50,366 nt of DNA from CAZNER01 sp964572065 (GCA_964572065.1 CAZNER010000003.1:1-50366), one strand, 5' to 3'; shown: positions 25,338 to 34,995, numbered from the stretch's first letter. Notes: generated by a model not told the origin, from the sequence alone. A program made the numbers and translations.

Positions 25338-25811
25338 CTAGAAGGTATATTCTTTTAAGGCTTTTTTACCTAAAACGAGAACTATTTCAGATTTGATAAA
25401 ATCTGTAGCTATTTCAAGACGGTCTGAGTAAGAGTAGCTGAAATTTTTATTTTTCTCTTCTTTTTGCTTAGCAAGCGATTTCAATATATTTACTAATTCA
25501 ATGACATCATTGGTTTTTCCACTCCCAAGTTTTTCTCTGGAAACGTTATCTAGAGTTACAAGAATCTTTTTGTCAATTTTTACTATTTTATTAAGATTCT
25601 TTAATGACTTTTTTAAACCGGTTTTGGATAGGGGATATCTTAGTCCAAGCTCCTTTGCTTTATCAATTGGTATGGAGATGTAGATTAATGATTCTAAAAA
25701 TTTAATTCTATAGTATTTTTCACTTTTACCACCTATTTTTTCATTAGTTATAGAAATAATTTTTCCAGCTCCATGTTTAGGATATATTACATTATCTCCT
25801 TTTTTGAACAT
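25338..25811 (-). CDS. CarD/CdnL-type RNA polymerase-binding regulator
   Basis: The 157-residue protein has the CarD N-terminal Tudor-like domain (FKKGDNVIYPKHGAGKI, then YYRIKF), which binds the RNA polymerase beta subunit, and a helical C-terminal domain with Leu-rich helices (VIELVNILKSLAKQKEE) that in CarD contacts promoter DNA. CarD/CdnL stabilises open complexes, mainly at housekeeping promoters. This would fit a genome with weak -35 elements, but that link is inference. It is transcribed just upstream of the VWA gene but has its own start region. Confidence 0.85.
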   Translation of the reverse strand: MFKKGDNVIYPKHGAGKIISITNEKIGGKSEKYYRIKFLESLIYISIPIDKAKELGLRYPLSKTGLKKSLKNLNKIVKIDKKILVTLDNVSREKLGSGKTNDVIELVNILKSLAKQKEEKNKNFSYSYSDRLEIATDFIKSEIVLVLGKKALKEYTF

Positions 25812-26009
25812 GACTTGTTGATAAATGATAAATAAGATGATTAAATTGTTAATATAACAATATTATAGCATAATTTGAATGGTTTTTATAAGATAAATTA
25901 GAATTGTTAAATATTAGTATTAATTTAAAGTAGCTCTATATTCGTAAACAGGGGTTATTTCTAGATAATGTTATTAATTATACAGAAATCTTAATATGGA
26001 TTTAAGAAA

Positions 26010-26810
26010 CTAATTCTTTTTTATTGAAAGAAAGATATCATCCATTGTTTCAAGAATATTTTTATCTAATGTGTCTTCTGGAACATAATAATATATTTCG
26101 ATATAAAATTCTTTATGAAAGGTAACATATTTATTTTCTTTATTCTTTACACATATACTTGTAGGATTGTTTCCTCTTCTGTAAATTAAGTTATCGTCCT
26201 GAAATTCTACATATTCCTCAATAGCAATACTTAAGGGACAATCTTTTAATTCTTCATAATTCTCTTCATCTTTAAAAACACAATACATTCCATCATCATA
26301 TATTGGAATTAGTCTTATTTGGTATTTGTTATTATCTTTGTTAATTATCATTAAAACATCTTCTTCATTATTTTTAGTGACTTTCCAAGTATCTGGATAT
26401 TTAAGATTTAATTCAAGAGTTTCTGGTTCTTCTGAAGAATTAATCGGTAATGTTATTTTAGGATAGTTGTAAGTATAGCTGTTCCAGCCTGTGTATAGAT
26501 CTGACTCATCAACAGTATTATTGCTATCATGATTTTCAGATATTTCGATTGTATTTTCTGTACTAGTGTCATCTTCCTCGGTTACTGATGTATTTATATT
26601 TGGTTCTATGTTTGTTCTATCATTAACCAGATTCTCGTAAACGATATATATAATAAGACCTAAAAGGATTAACACTAGAATTATTGCAAGAATAGTTTTT
26701 GAATTTTTTTCTTTTTTCCCTTGGTTAATATGTCTATTATTAGTTATATCTTGAGTCGTGGTGATTTCATTATTTTGTTTTTTTATCTCAAATTTTTTCT
26801 CTTGTTGCAT
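26010..26810 (-). CDS. Membrane-anchored PsbP-like domain protein
   Basis: The 266-residue protein has a basic N-terminus, one membrane helix (about 37-60), an acidic Thr/Asn-rich linker and an outer domain of about 150 residues starting at TGWNSYTYNYP. The LNLKYPDTWKVTKNN piece matches the YPxxW motif of PsbP/Mog1-like domains found in many bacterial envelope proteins. It has the same build as the protein at 36548-37816, which has two such domains. There is no enzymatic motif. The function is unknown. Confidence 0.65.
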   Translation of the reverse strand: MQQEKKFEIKKQNNEITTTQDITNNRHINQGKKEKNSKTILAIILVLILLGLIIYIVYENLVNDRTNIEPNINTSVTEEDDTSTENTIEISENHDSNNTVDESDLYTGWNSYTYNYPKITLPINSSEEPETLELNLKYPDTWKVTKNNEEDVLMIINKDNNKYQIRLIPIYDDGMYCVFKDEENYEELKDCPLSIAIEEYVEFQDDNLIYRRGNNPTSICVKNKENKYVTFHKEFYIEIYYYVPEDTLDKNILETMDDIFLSIKKN

Positions 26811-26921
26811 TTCTAATTATTTAATAATATTTAAACGTATATAATATATAACACAAATTTAGAGGAAAAGTAACATAAGAATTTGTAATTTAGAGATGAG
26901 CAAAAATTAGAATGAATATTT

Positions 26922-28151
26922 TTAAAAGTTATCAGTAGATAGTTGTTTTATTTCATCTATTTCTATTAGCGATACGATACTTTTATTTTCAGTATCGTAA
27001 CTTACTATACTTTCTGTTTCGAGGTCGTTAGGATTACATTGTACACAAGGAGTATTTTTAATTGAGACTAAAGTATCGTTATCAATCCATGAAGAATTGG
27101 TAAGATTGTCTCCTAAGCGTTTAACAGTATCTGTTCCCATTTCGTATATCCAAATAGTTGTTGTCCCATTATGCCAATCATAAGTCCAATAGGAAATAGA
27201 GCTTTTATCCGGAGAGGGTTCAAAGTTATAACCTCCAACTATCCTATCTGATTTTTTATTTTCTTGTTTATTATCGAGGGATTTTGTATATAAATTGTTT
27301 GCCTTTTTGTAATAGATGATGTCGTTTCCTGCAAAGAATCCAAAAGAGACCATATCATCTTGTGTTGTGTCTATTTTTGAGATTAATTCTCCCGAGTTAT
27401 TAATTACTATAATCGAATTGTCATTTCCCGTTATAAAAGTATTAACAATCATAATTTTTTCATCATTTGGGGAGAATCGTATGTAAAGTGCATCATGGAA
27501 ATCGGTCGGTTTATTTGGATTGAAGGACATTTTAGTTAAATTATCAGTGAAATCATTAGATATAGTTTCTAATTCAAGAGTATTATTATTTTGTTTAAGA
27601 TAGGCTAATTTATCTCCTTGATGCGACCATCTTATTGCAGCTATATTTGAAGTTTCAATTTCAAAAGCGGCTATTGTTTTTCTTTCGAACAAGTCATATG
27701 TTTGAATTATACAGTTCTGTGAGTTGCATTTTGAAAAACTTAATTCCTTTTTATTCTTCCATGCTAGTGATGTATATTTATAACTTTTTCCACCATCATT
27801 AGTGATTTGTATATTATTACTATCTTTAAGGTTATACACCCAGACATTTTGATTTGATATAAAAGCAATTTGGTTGATTGGATCAAACTGGATATTAGTT
27901 TCTTTATCAGAGGATGTTTCACCGAGTATAAATTGAGAATCAGTATTATCCTTTTCTTCTAATGCATTGCTTAGAGATGAGAAGAAAGATGCACCCATTA
28001 GAACAGATAAGATAAAGCCTATTATTGTAAAAGCAGTTATTGTAAGTTTCTGTTTTTTTTCAGTTTTTTGTTCTGCGAGTAGTATTTTTTTATCTACTGG
28101 TGGTATATCGAGAGAGGTTTCTTGTTTTTTATGATTTATGATCTTAGTCAT
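26922..28151 (-). CDS. Membrane-anchored TolB-like beta-propeller protein
   Basis: The 409-residue protein has a cytoplasmic tail, one membrane helix (about 37-58), then propeller-like blades: IAFISNQNVWVYNLKDSNN, VRIRW-type SHQGDKLAYLKQ, IRFSPNDEKIMIVNT and NFEPSPDKSSISYWTYD. The C-terminal motif CNPNDLETES is shared with the protein at 18286-19605, and both have a short LGET-like linker after the helix. It is probably a paralogue with an outer ligand-binding role. It is divergently placed from the methyltransferase at 28329, with a 177-bp gap holding a short direct repeat. Confidence 0.7.
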   Translation of the reverse strand: MTKIINHKKQETSLDIPPVDKKILLAEQKTEKKQKLTITAFTIIGFILSVLMGASFFSSLSNALEEKDNTDSQFILGETSSDKETNIQFDPINQIAFISNQNVWVYNLKDSNNIQITNDGGKSYKYTSLAWKNKKELSFSKCNSQNCIIQTYDLFERKTIAAFEIETSNIAAIRWSHQGDKLAYLKQNNNTLELETISNDFTDNLTKMSFNPNKPTDFHDALYIRFSPNDEKIMIVNTFITGNDNSIIVINNSGELISKIDTTQDDMVSFGFFAGNDIIYYKKANNLYTKSLDNKQENKKSDRIVGGYNFEPSPDKSSISYWTYDWHNGTTTIWIYEMGTDTVKRLGDNLTNSSWIDNDTLVSIKNTPCVQCNPNDLETESIVSYDTENKSIVSLIEIDEIKQLSTDNF

Positions 28152-28178
28152 ATTGGAATTAATTTAGAATAAAAAATG

Positions 28179-28201
28179 GGCAATACTGTTACGGCAATAC
28201 T
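28179..28201. repeat. Short direct repeat in a divergent promoter region
   Basis: GGCAATACT occurs at 28179-28187 and 28193-28201 with 5 nt between, so the copies are 14 bp apart. It lies just upstream of the TolB-like gene start at 28151, in the divergent gap. A small dyad (arms 28239-28245 and 28254-28260) lies nearby. It could be a tandem protein-binding site. Confidence 0.35.
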
Positions 28202-28328
28202 TTCAGCTGCACATAATTATAAATCAAAAGCAGGTCTTAAATCAAGGAATTGTTTGATTTTCTAAAATTGTAAAAATTAGAAAAAGAAGATAGAGTATAT
28301 AGATATTTAATTATATTAGAATATATAA

Positions 28329-28772
28329 ATGAAAAAAGTTATGCCGCCTACATATTTTCTGATTTTATTAATAGCTGGAATATTTCTACACTACGTTTTT
28401 ACCTTAAACCAGATTGTTCCTAATCCTTATAATTATTTAGGGATAATATTGATTGTCTGGGGAGTTATAATCAATATATGGAGTGATAGAATGTTTAAGA
28501 GAGCTAAAACAACGGTCAAGCCGTTCGAAGAACCTACTTCTCTTATAACATCAGGTCCTTACTCTTTTAGCCGTCATCCGATGTATCTGGGTATGATATC
28601 TATTCTATTGGGAAGTGCTGTAGTTTTAGGTTCTTTAGTTACATTTATACCTCCATTGATCTTCTTATTCATTATGGAGTTTATATTTATCCCAAAAGAA
28701 GAGGAAATGTTAGAAAAAGCATTTGGCAAAAATTATGTTGATTATAAAGAGAATGTTGGTAGATGGGTTTAA
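28329..28772 (+). CDS. ICMT/PEMT-like membrane methyltransferase
   Basis: The 147-residue protein with four hydrophobic segments belongs to the isoprenylcysteine carboxyl methyltransferase/phospholipid N-methyltransferase group. The signature is TSGPYSFSRHPMYLG at about residues 77-91, followed by E-E-M-L-EKAFGKNYVDYKENVGRW near the C-terminus. These residues form the SAM and lipid sites. Bacterial members methylate lipids or prenyl groups; the substrate here is not known. A TATATT box ends 11 nt before the ATG. Confidence 0.85.
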   Translation: MKKVMPPTYFLILLIAGIFLHYVFTLNQIVPNPYNYLGIILIVWGVIINIWSDRMFKRAKTTVKPFEEPTSLITSGPYSFSRHPMYLGMISILLGSAVVLGSLVTFIPPLIFLFIMEFIFIPKEEEMLEKAFGKNYVDYKENVGRWV

Positions 28773-28850
28773 TTGTATAGTCTTATAGTAGTAGAGAAAC
28801 AGCAGTAATTATGATATAATTTATTTATATTTATTAATGTACATTTTTCC

Positions 28851-29279
28851 ATGAATAAACAACAAAATGTTAATCCAAAGGATTTAGCAGTGTTATCAAA
28901 AATTAATATAACCGAGATAATTAATATAGAAAAGAAAGATGAATTTCTTGAGAATTTTGAAAAAATGACTTGGAGTTTATTTTTTGAAACGGATGCTAAG
29001 GATTTAACTGAGGAAGAGTTGGAGATACTTGAGAAGTTTGTTAAACAGAAGGATTTCAAAGGAGCAGTGAAATATTTAGAGGAAAAATTTAAGAATATTA
29101 AAGTCTTGCTGATGAAGAATGCGCTTCTTGCAAAGAAATATTTTATCTTGCAAGCTTTTGCAAAAGATAATGTAAATGGAATTAAGAAAGATGGAGAGGA
29201 TAGAGAAAGGTTTGAGGAATTAAAAAAGTTGGCTAAAGAAGATAAATGGGAGGAGTTTATGAGAGTTTATAATATGTAA
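28851..29279 (+). CDS. Hypothetical helical protein, first of a three-gene run
   Basis: I do not recognise a family. The 142-residue protein is soluble, highly charged (Lys and Glu) and predicted to be helical. Conserved-looking pieces include EEELEILEKFVKQKDFKGAV and FAKDNVNGIKKDGEDRERFE. It has no signal peptide or membrane helix. It ends 11 bp before the next gene on the same strand, and the third gene begins 21 bp after that, so the three are probably an operon. Confidence 0.6.
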   Translation: MNKQQNVNPKDLAVLSKINITEIINIEKKDEFLENFEKMTWSLFFETDAKDLTEEELEILEKFVKQKDFKGAVKYLEEKFKNIKVLLMKNALLAKKYFILQAFAKDNVNGIKKDGEDRERFEELKKLAKEDKWEEFMRVYNM

Positions 29280-29290
29280 TATAAATTGAA

Positions 29291-29581
29291 ATGGAAGAAA
29301 GCGAAAGAGCTACAACAACTGAGAGAGCTTGTCCAATCGTTGAGATGACGGCTGATGAAGCAGATTTAATTGCACGTATACAAGGAAATAGTGATTTGAA
29401 TATAGAAGTGTTAGCTGCAAGGTTGCTTCCTCAATTTGAGGGAATATTGGATGAATTGAAAGCACAAGATGTTGTTATAAGTGTTTCTGATTCTATAGGT
29501 TTACTAACTGCGTGGTTAGGAGAAGATCTGGCTAAAAGGGTTTTAGCAGAGTTAATAACTTATAGTAGAGAAGGCAGTTAA
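29291..29581 (+). CDS. Small hypothetical acidic protein
   Basis: The 96-residue protein is acidic and Leu/Ala-rich. After a Thr/Glu-rich start it reads as amphipathic helices (EADLIARIQG, IEVLAARLLPQFEGILDEL, SIGLLTAWLGEDLAKRVLAEL). There is no known domain. It sits between two other unrecognised genes with short gaps. Its C-terminal AWLGEDLAKR loosely recalls VPWLGRKNRE at the end of the next protein, but I would not claim homology from that. Confidence 0.55.
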   Translation: MEESERATTTERACPIVEMTADEADLIARIQGNSDLNIEVLAARLLPQFEGILDELKAQDVVISVSDSIGLLTAWLGEDLAKRVLAELITYSREGS

Positions 29582-29602
29582 AATTGTTGAGGATTTTGAA
29601 TT

Positions 29603-31057
29603 ATGATGGAACAAGAGAAAGTATATAAAGTTAGAAAGTTAGAGTTAGACCAAGAAGCATATGATAATCTCCGAAGATTATATAATGAAGACACTCGTGT
29701 TGTTTTATCTGCTGCAATAGAGTCGTTATCTCACCCAGAAAGATGGTTTTGGATGCTCCATGCAGAGCAGTATCATGTACAGTCGTGGGGAGCAAGTATG
29801 AGATCTATAATAAGAGCACTTGGTGGTTATGAAAGTCTGCCGATTAACGATGTGTTAAGAGACGATATGACTTCTGGAGATGAACTAGATGCAGGTATCC
29901 CATATAATAGCTGGTTAGAGGAAAATTCTGAAATATTTCAAAATGAAAAATTAATAAGAGGTATCTTAATGCTTTATCATATGGGGGCATTTACACCAGA
30001 TAATTTAAGAGTCATATTTTTTGATGACTCAGATATGAATATACCTGCAATAAGCCATTTTCTAAACTCACTTGCACAAATTATTAGTTTTAAAGATAGT
30101 TATAAGCAAGTTGATGAAAGGGTTAAGGAATGTGCTGTTCAATCAAGAAGAAAGGCTAATATAAAGGCGGGTGTCGTTTCTGGTTTGGCTTCTTTAAGTG
30201 TTCTTGCCGAGGGAATAGGTTTTGGTGTTACAACTATTGCAACGGGATCTGTAATAACTGGTTTGATTGGCTTAGGGACATCTATTGTATCAGGAGGATT
30301 AGGTGCAATAGGTGGAACCGAGATAGCAGTCCAAGCTGTTAGTGGAAGGAGGATGAGAAGAAGTGGGAAAAAGGAGGCTATGGTAGATGAAGATGAAAAA
30401 GTAGAGTCAGATTCAACACAGGTAGGTGAAGAAAGTTTAGATCCTGAAGTTACAGATGATGATGAAGAACGAGAAATTGAAAGATCTAGTTTATGGAAAA
30501 GAGTTTTAGAATGGATTGCTGGATTAATTTTAAGGATGAGGGAAGACCCAATTATAGTCTCTGAAACTAATGTATATGATGTTGGTTTTGGAGTCTCTTT
30601 GGATGAGTATAAAAGAGAGGAAGGTGAGGGAATAATTGATTTTGCAGAACGAATGGAGAGGTTGGAGTACGAAGCATTAATTCGTTTTGCAGGTAGAGGT
30701 TTACAGGAATTAATAGATGAAGGGGGTGAAGATGATGATAATAATCTTCGATTTTGGATTGGTAATGCTGTTTCTTATTTATGCTATGTTAAAATGTCTC
30801 TAAATAGTATTGGAGATCAAGACTTAAGTTGTTATGATAGATTAATTATAGCATTAAGAGTTATTAGTTTAAATTTAAGTGAAGTTATTCCAACTATAAA
30901 AAGCTATAGTTTTTCTCCAGCATTTATAAAAATTTTAAAAACTTATAATAAGGATGATACTTTAGGAGCTGATATGTTAGCTGAGAGAATACTAGTTCCT
31001 TGGTTAGGTAGAAAAAATAGAGAAGAATTAATTAAGATGAGGGAACAAGCATCTTAG
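29603..31057 (+). CDS. Hypothetical protein with a Gly-rich hydrophobic segment
   Basis: I do not recognise a family. The 484-residue protein has a helical N-terminal half (1-180), a long hydrophobic Gly/Ala/Ser-rich segment at about 188-238 (GLIGLGTSIVSGGLGAIGG) that may form a membrane hairpin or glycine-zipper, a basic patch (GRRMRRSGKK) and an acidic low-complexity linker (about 262-290). An acidic helical C-terminal domain ends at 484. The second of two adjacent ATGs is an equal start. No enzyme motif is seen. Glycine-zipper hairpins occur in pore-forming and membrane-remodelling proteins, but nothing here proves that role. Confidence 0.65.
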   Translation: MMEQEKVYKVRKLELDQEAYDNLRRLYNEDTRVVLSAAIESLSHPERWFWMLHAEQYHVQSWGASMRSIIRALGGYESLPINDVLRDDMTSGDELDAGIPYNSWLEENSEIFQNEKLIRGILMLYHMGAFTPDNLRVIFFDDSDMNIPAISHFLNSLAQIISFKDSYKQVDERVKECAVQSRRKANIKAGVVSGLASLSVLAEGIGFGVTTIATGSVITGLIGLGTSIVSGGLGAIGGTEIAVQAVSGRRMRRSGKKEAMVDEDEKVESDSTQVGEESLDPEVTDDDEEREIERSSLWKRVLEWIAGLILRMREDPIIVSETNVYDVGFGVSLDEYKREEGEGIIDFAERMERLEYEALIRFAGRGLQELIDEGGEDDDNNLRFWIGNAVSYLCYVKMSLNSIGDQDLSCYDRLIIALRVISLNLSEVIPTIKSYSFSPAFIKILKTYNKDDTLGADMLAERILVPWLGRKNREELIKMREQAS

Positions 31058-31240
31058 AAGATTTGAAGTGAATATAAAGTGATTGAGATTATAAGAAATA
31101 ATTTTTATTGGTGTAATTGATTATAAAATAATTTCATGGTATACATTTATAAAATTTGGAACCTGAATTTAAGGATAGTTTTTTGAATTAAATCGTGTTT
31201 AAGTTTATATATTTTATATTTCCCGAAAATTGTTAAGAAC

Positions 31241-33418
31241 ATGATCTTAAAGGATCTCAATGATTGTCAAAAAAAGGCTGTTCAGAATACAGAAGGTCCC
31301 TTGCTTATCTTAGCAGGAGCTGGTTCAGGAAAAACTAGAGTCCTTACTCACAGAATTGCTTATATTTTAAAGAAGAGACTTGCATATCCGAACGAAATTC
31401 TTGCAGTTACATTTACTAATAAAGCTGCAGGTGAGATGAAGGAAAGAGTGGTGAATCTTGCAAAACATTTGAATAAGTCTAAAAGCAAAAAAGACGTTAC
31501 TTATAATTTTCCCTTTGTAGGTACATTTCATTCAATTTGTGTAAAAATTCTAAGAAGAGACGGGCATAATATAAGTATTGACTCAAATTTCTCAATATAT
31601 GATGTTGATGACCAGATATCAGCTATAAAGCAGTCAATGAAAGAACTGCATTTAAATTCAAAAGAATATAATCCAAAGACTATTCATACATATATTTCTG
31701 GTGCAAAGAATGAATTGATTGATTCAGAAGTTTATAAAAATATTTCCCGCGGGCATTTTCAGGATGCAGTAAGTGTTGTCTATCCAAAGTACCAGTCAAT
31801 ATTAAAAAATAATAATGCTTTGGATTTTGATGACCTTCTTGTGAAGACTGTTGAACTTTTTAAGAGTAATCAAGAGGTATTAAAAAAATATCAAAATCTT
31901 TTTAAGTATGTATTAGTAGATGAGTATCAGGACACAAATAAAGTTCAGTATGTTTTAGTTAATTTACTTGCTGATCAAAGCCGCAATATATGTGTTGTTG
32001 GAGATGATGATCAGGCAATTTATAGCTGGAGAGGAGCAACTATTAAAAATATATTGTCTTTTGAAGAAGATTATCCGGAGGCAAATATTGTAAAACTTGA
32101 ACAAAATTATAGAAGCACAAAGAAAATATTGGATGCTGCGTTTGAAGTCATCCGTCATAACAGCAGCCGAAAGCCAAAAAAGTTATGGACAGAAAAAAAT
32201 GATGGAGATAAGATAAAAATTTTTACAGCACAAAATGAAAGAGAAGAGGCTAAATTTGTTGCTGGTAAGATTCAGGAATTAATAGAAAATGGAGCAGATT
32301 TGAATGAGATTGCGATTCTATATAGAACAAATGCTCAGTCAAGGACTATTGAAGAAGAAATGTTATTTTGTTCGATACCATATCAAATCTATGGGAATAT
32401 AAGTTTTTATCAGCGTAAAGAAATTAAAGATACTCTTGCTTATTTGAGAATTATTTATAATCCAAAAGATGATGTGAGTTTATTGAGGATAATTAATACC
32501 CCTTCTAGGAAAATTGGTGCAATTACAGTAAGTGATTTAAAACAACTAGCTAAAAATAAGGAATTATCAATAGGGGAGTTATTACTCGAAGCAGAGGATG
32601 AAGTTTTTACAAATATAACTAACTCAAAACATATTGAACGATTCGTTAAATTGATCAGGGTTATAAAAAGTTCATTGAAAAAAGTGAAGTTTACTGAATA
32701 TATAGAATATGTACTTGAGAAGAGCGGATATCTAAAGTGGCTTGATGATGATACCCCAGAAAATGAAGCTAGAGTAGAAAATATTCGTGAATTGCTCTCA
32801 GTTGCAGGTAAATATGATGAACTTGATGGAGAGATTGCGTTAAGTGAATTTTTATCGGAAGTTTCGTTAATTGAAGAACAGCAGGTTAAAGCCCAGTCTA
32901 AGAAGGATAAAAATAGGGTTAAATTAATGACTATGCATTCAGCAAAGGGTCTGGAATTTGAGAATGTCTTCATCATTGGTATGGAAGAGGGGTTGTTTCC
33001 CCATTCAAGGAGTTATACTGATCCAGAGGAAATGGAAGAAGAAAGAAGGCTTGCTTATGTGGGAATTACACGTGCAAAAAAAAGATTATTTCTGACGAAT
33101 GCTGAGAGTAGATATTATTTTGGATCGTGCCAAAGCAATATACCTTCCAGATTTTTAGAAGATATTCCTGAAAATCTTATAGATTTTTTATCTTTGAATG
33201 ATGATGATGAAGATGATTATTCTTTTGAAGATAATGAATCAGATAATAGAAAGGATGTTTTGTGTTATAATTTCTCAAAAGGAGATAAAGTAGAACATGA
33301 AGAATTCGGCAGAGGAGTAATTATAAGTATTAAAGATAATATAGCTAAAGTTGATTTTGGCCCAATAGAAGGTGTAAAACAATTAGCATTGGAATACGCC
33401 AAATTAAACAAATTTTAA
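31241..33418 (+). CDS. pcrA: UvrD/PcrA-type DNA helicase
   Basis: The 725-residue superfamily 1A helicase translocates 3' to 5' on DNA in repair and replication. It has Q-motif residues (LNDCQKKAV), Walker A GAGSGKT at 26-32, motif Ia (VTFTNKAAGEMKER), Walker B VDEYQDTN, motif III (GDDDQAIYSWRGA), motif IV (LEQNYRSTKKIL), and motifs V and VI (MTMHSAKGLEFENVF, EERRLAYVGITRAKKRL). The C-terminus has an acidic linker and a PcrA-type Tudor domain (GDKVEHEEFGRGVI) that binds RNA polymerase. PcrA is preferred over Rep because of the Tudor domain. Confidence 0.95.
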   Translation: MILKDLNDCQKKAVQNTEGPLLILAGAGSGKTRVLTHRIAYILKKRLAYPNEILAVTFTNKAAGEMKERVVNLAKHLNKSKSKKDVTYNFPFVGTFHSICVKILRRDGHNISIDSNFSIYDVDDQISAIKQSMKELHLNSKEYNPKTIHTYISGAKNELIDSEVYKNISRGHFQDAVSVVYPKYQSILKNNNALDFDDLLVKTVELFKSNQEVLKKYQNLFKYVLVDEYQDTNKVQYVLVNLLADQSRNICVVGDDDQAIYSWRGATIKNILSFEEDYPEANIVKLEQNYRSTKKILDAAFEVIRHNSSRKPKKLWTEKNDGDKIKIFTAQNEREEAKFVAGKIQELIENGADLNEIAILYRTNAQSRTIEEEMLFCSIPYQIYGNISFYQRKEIKDTLAYLRIIYNPKDDVSLLRIINTPSRKIGAITVSDLKQLAKNKELSIGELLLEAEDEVFTNITNSKHIERFVKLIRVIKSSLKKVKFTEYIEYVLEKSGYLKWLDDDTPENEARVENIRELLSVAGKYDELDGEIALSEFLSEVSLIEEQQVKAQSKKDKNRVKLMTMHSAKGLEFENVFIIGMEEGLFPHSRSYTDPEEMEEERRLAYVGITRAKKRLFLTNAESRYYFGSCQSNIPSRFLEDIPENLIDFLSLNDDDEDDYSFEDNESDNRKDVLCYNFSKGDKVEHEEFGRGVIISIKDNIAKVDFGPIEGVKQLALEYAKLNKF

Positions 33419-33423
33419 GATGT

Positions 33424-34023
33424 ATGTCTGAAGAAGTAACAGCATTAAGTACTCTTAGAATAAGAGATTTCGGCACAAAAGATATTTGTAGATTTATAGC
33501 CATATTAAAAGATAATTCCTCATTTATTGGAGTAAGTCACGAAAGAAGATATGATTTATATGCAAAGATAGAAGATTTTGATTTTAATTCTAGATATGGC
33601 GAATATGCTGCTACTATTAGACAAATAATTTTATCATTATATGATTATCTCATTTCTCCTGTAATATATGATACGTTTATTGAGCATTGTAGAAGAAGAG
33701 AATGGGAGAAAAAATTATTACAGGACACGGAAGATTATGATTTTATTCGATGGCTGACATCAAATAAATTATCTGTTAGTCACATGATGGGTAAAGTATT
33801 GGGATATCTGATGTTCATTATTGATCCTGACAGTAAAATTCCTTCCATTAGATTTTCCCAGTATGTTGTTGATGAAATAAATAAATTATTTCATTTATGT
33901 AAAAAACCTGATGGATATTCGGGGTCAGATTATGAAAATATGTCGATTGAACAAAAAGTCGCAGTTGTTAAGAGAGTAGATGAGCTGGCTTTAGCAGCAA
34001 TCGATCATATATTAAAAGAATAA
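33424..34023 (+). CDS. Hypothetical helical protein
   Basis: The 199-residue soluble protein starts 6 bp after the pcrA stop and may be translationally coupled. It is helical, with segments such as EYAATIRQIILSLYDYLI and VKRVDELALAAIDHILKE. An HCRRREW stretch (about 86-92) is basic. I see no family match. A loose likeness of its IIDPDSKIPSIRFSQYVVDEI to the FFDDSDMNIPAISHFLNSL piece of the 29603-31057 protein may be chance. Confidence 0.6.
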   Translation: MSEEVTALSTLRIRDFGTKDICRFIAILKDNSSFIGVSHERRYDLYAKIEDFDFNSRYGEYAATIRQIILSLYDYLISPVIYDTFIEHCRRREWEKKLLQDTEDYDFIRWLTSNKLSVSHMMGKVLGYLMFIIDPDSKIPSIRFSQYVVDEINKLFHLCKKPDGYSGSDYENMSIEQKVAVVKRVDELALAAIDHILKE

Positions 34024-34099
34024 ATTTCCCTTTAAACAAATTATATTCTTTGGTATAAATGTAGGTATCTAATTAATAAATAATTTTTAAGTATAAATA

Positions 34100-34966
34100 A
34101 TGAGAACTATAAAGGCTATTATCAAGTCTTGCCGTCCGAAGCATTGGATAAAAAATATATTTGTTTTCCCTGCGTTAATTTTTGCAAACGAGTTTACAGA
34201 TGGTAAATCAATTGTTTTAAGTATAGCAACTTTTTTTCTTTTTTCCTTTGCTGCAAGCAGTGTTTACCTAATAAACGATATTGCTGATTATGAATCAGAC
34301 AAAAACCATCCGATAAAAAAGTATCGACCAATTCCAGCTGGTGAATTAAGTAGAGGATTAGCTTTAGTGGTAAGTTTACTTCTAAGTTTCGCGACATTAC
34401 TAACATCTATAGTAATTAGTCCAATGTTAACATTGATAATTTTTGCTTATTTTATAAACAATCTCTTTTATTCTTTTGGGTTGAAGCATGTAGTTATATT
34501 GGACACATTAATGGTCTCATTTGGTTTTGTTTTAAGAGCTGTTGGAGGGGCATATGCGATTGGTGTACCTAATTCTCCATGGTTTCTAATTATCACTTTT
34601 ATGCTTACTTTATTTTTGGCTATTATGAAGAGAAGACAGGAATTTGTTGAAATAAATAAGAATGGGGGTGAAACAAGGCAAGTATTGGATGATTATAGCA
34701 TAGAAATGTTAGATCAGATGGCGAATATTATTATCCCATCTGTTTTGGTTAGTTATATTTTCTATACATTTAATACTTTTCATACTAAATATTTTATATT
34801 TACTATTCCCTTTGTAGTATATGGAATATTTCGATATCTATACCTTGTACATAAGAAAAATTTAGGAGAAAATCCTGTACATACTTTATTTATAGATATT
34901 CCTTTATTGATGTGTGTTGTACTTTGGGGTATAGAGTGTATGATTCTTATTTATTTTTATGAGTGA
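34100..34966 (+). CDS. UbiA-family prenyl phosphate phosphoribosyltransferase-like protein
   Basis: The 288-residue polytopic protein matches the UbiA superfamily branch of decaprenyl-phosphate phosphoribosyltransferase (DPPR synthase), which transfers 5-phosphoribose from PRPP to polyprenyl phosphate. The first Asp-rich motif is NDIADYESD (D60, D63, D67), followed by HPIKKYRPIPAG, which is typical of this branch. LKHVVILDTL, then GFVLRAVGGAYA, is the second signature. About eight hydrophobic helices are present. The genes that follow (DUF362, SMR-like) and, farther on, rpiB and prs suit a lipid-linked pentose route. Other UbiA substrates cannot be ruled out. Confidence 0.8.
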   Translation: MRTIKAIIKSCRPKHWIKNIFVFPALIFANEFTDGKSIVLSIATFFLFSFAASSVYLINDIADYESDKNHPIKKYRPIPAGELSRGLALVVSLLLSFATLLTSIVISPMLTLIIFAYFINNLFYSFGLKHVVILDTLMVSFGFVLRAVGGAYAIGVPNSPWFLIITFMLTLFLAIMKRRQEFVEINKNGGETRQVLDDYSIEMLDQMANIIIPSVLVSYIFYTFNTFHTKYFIFTIPFVVYGIFRYLYLVHKKNLGENPVHTLFIDIPLLMCVVLWGIECMILIYFYE

Positions 34967-34995
34967 TAAGAAATTTAATTTTGTAATATGTATAT

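Noticed and set aside
32455..32976. 173-codon minus-strand frame inside pcrA
   Set aside because: It is fully contained in a certain gene on the opposite strand, is Ser-rich in the way antisense frames of AT-rich genes are, and has no start context.
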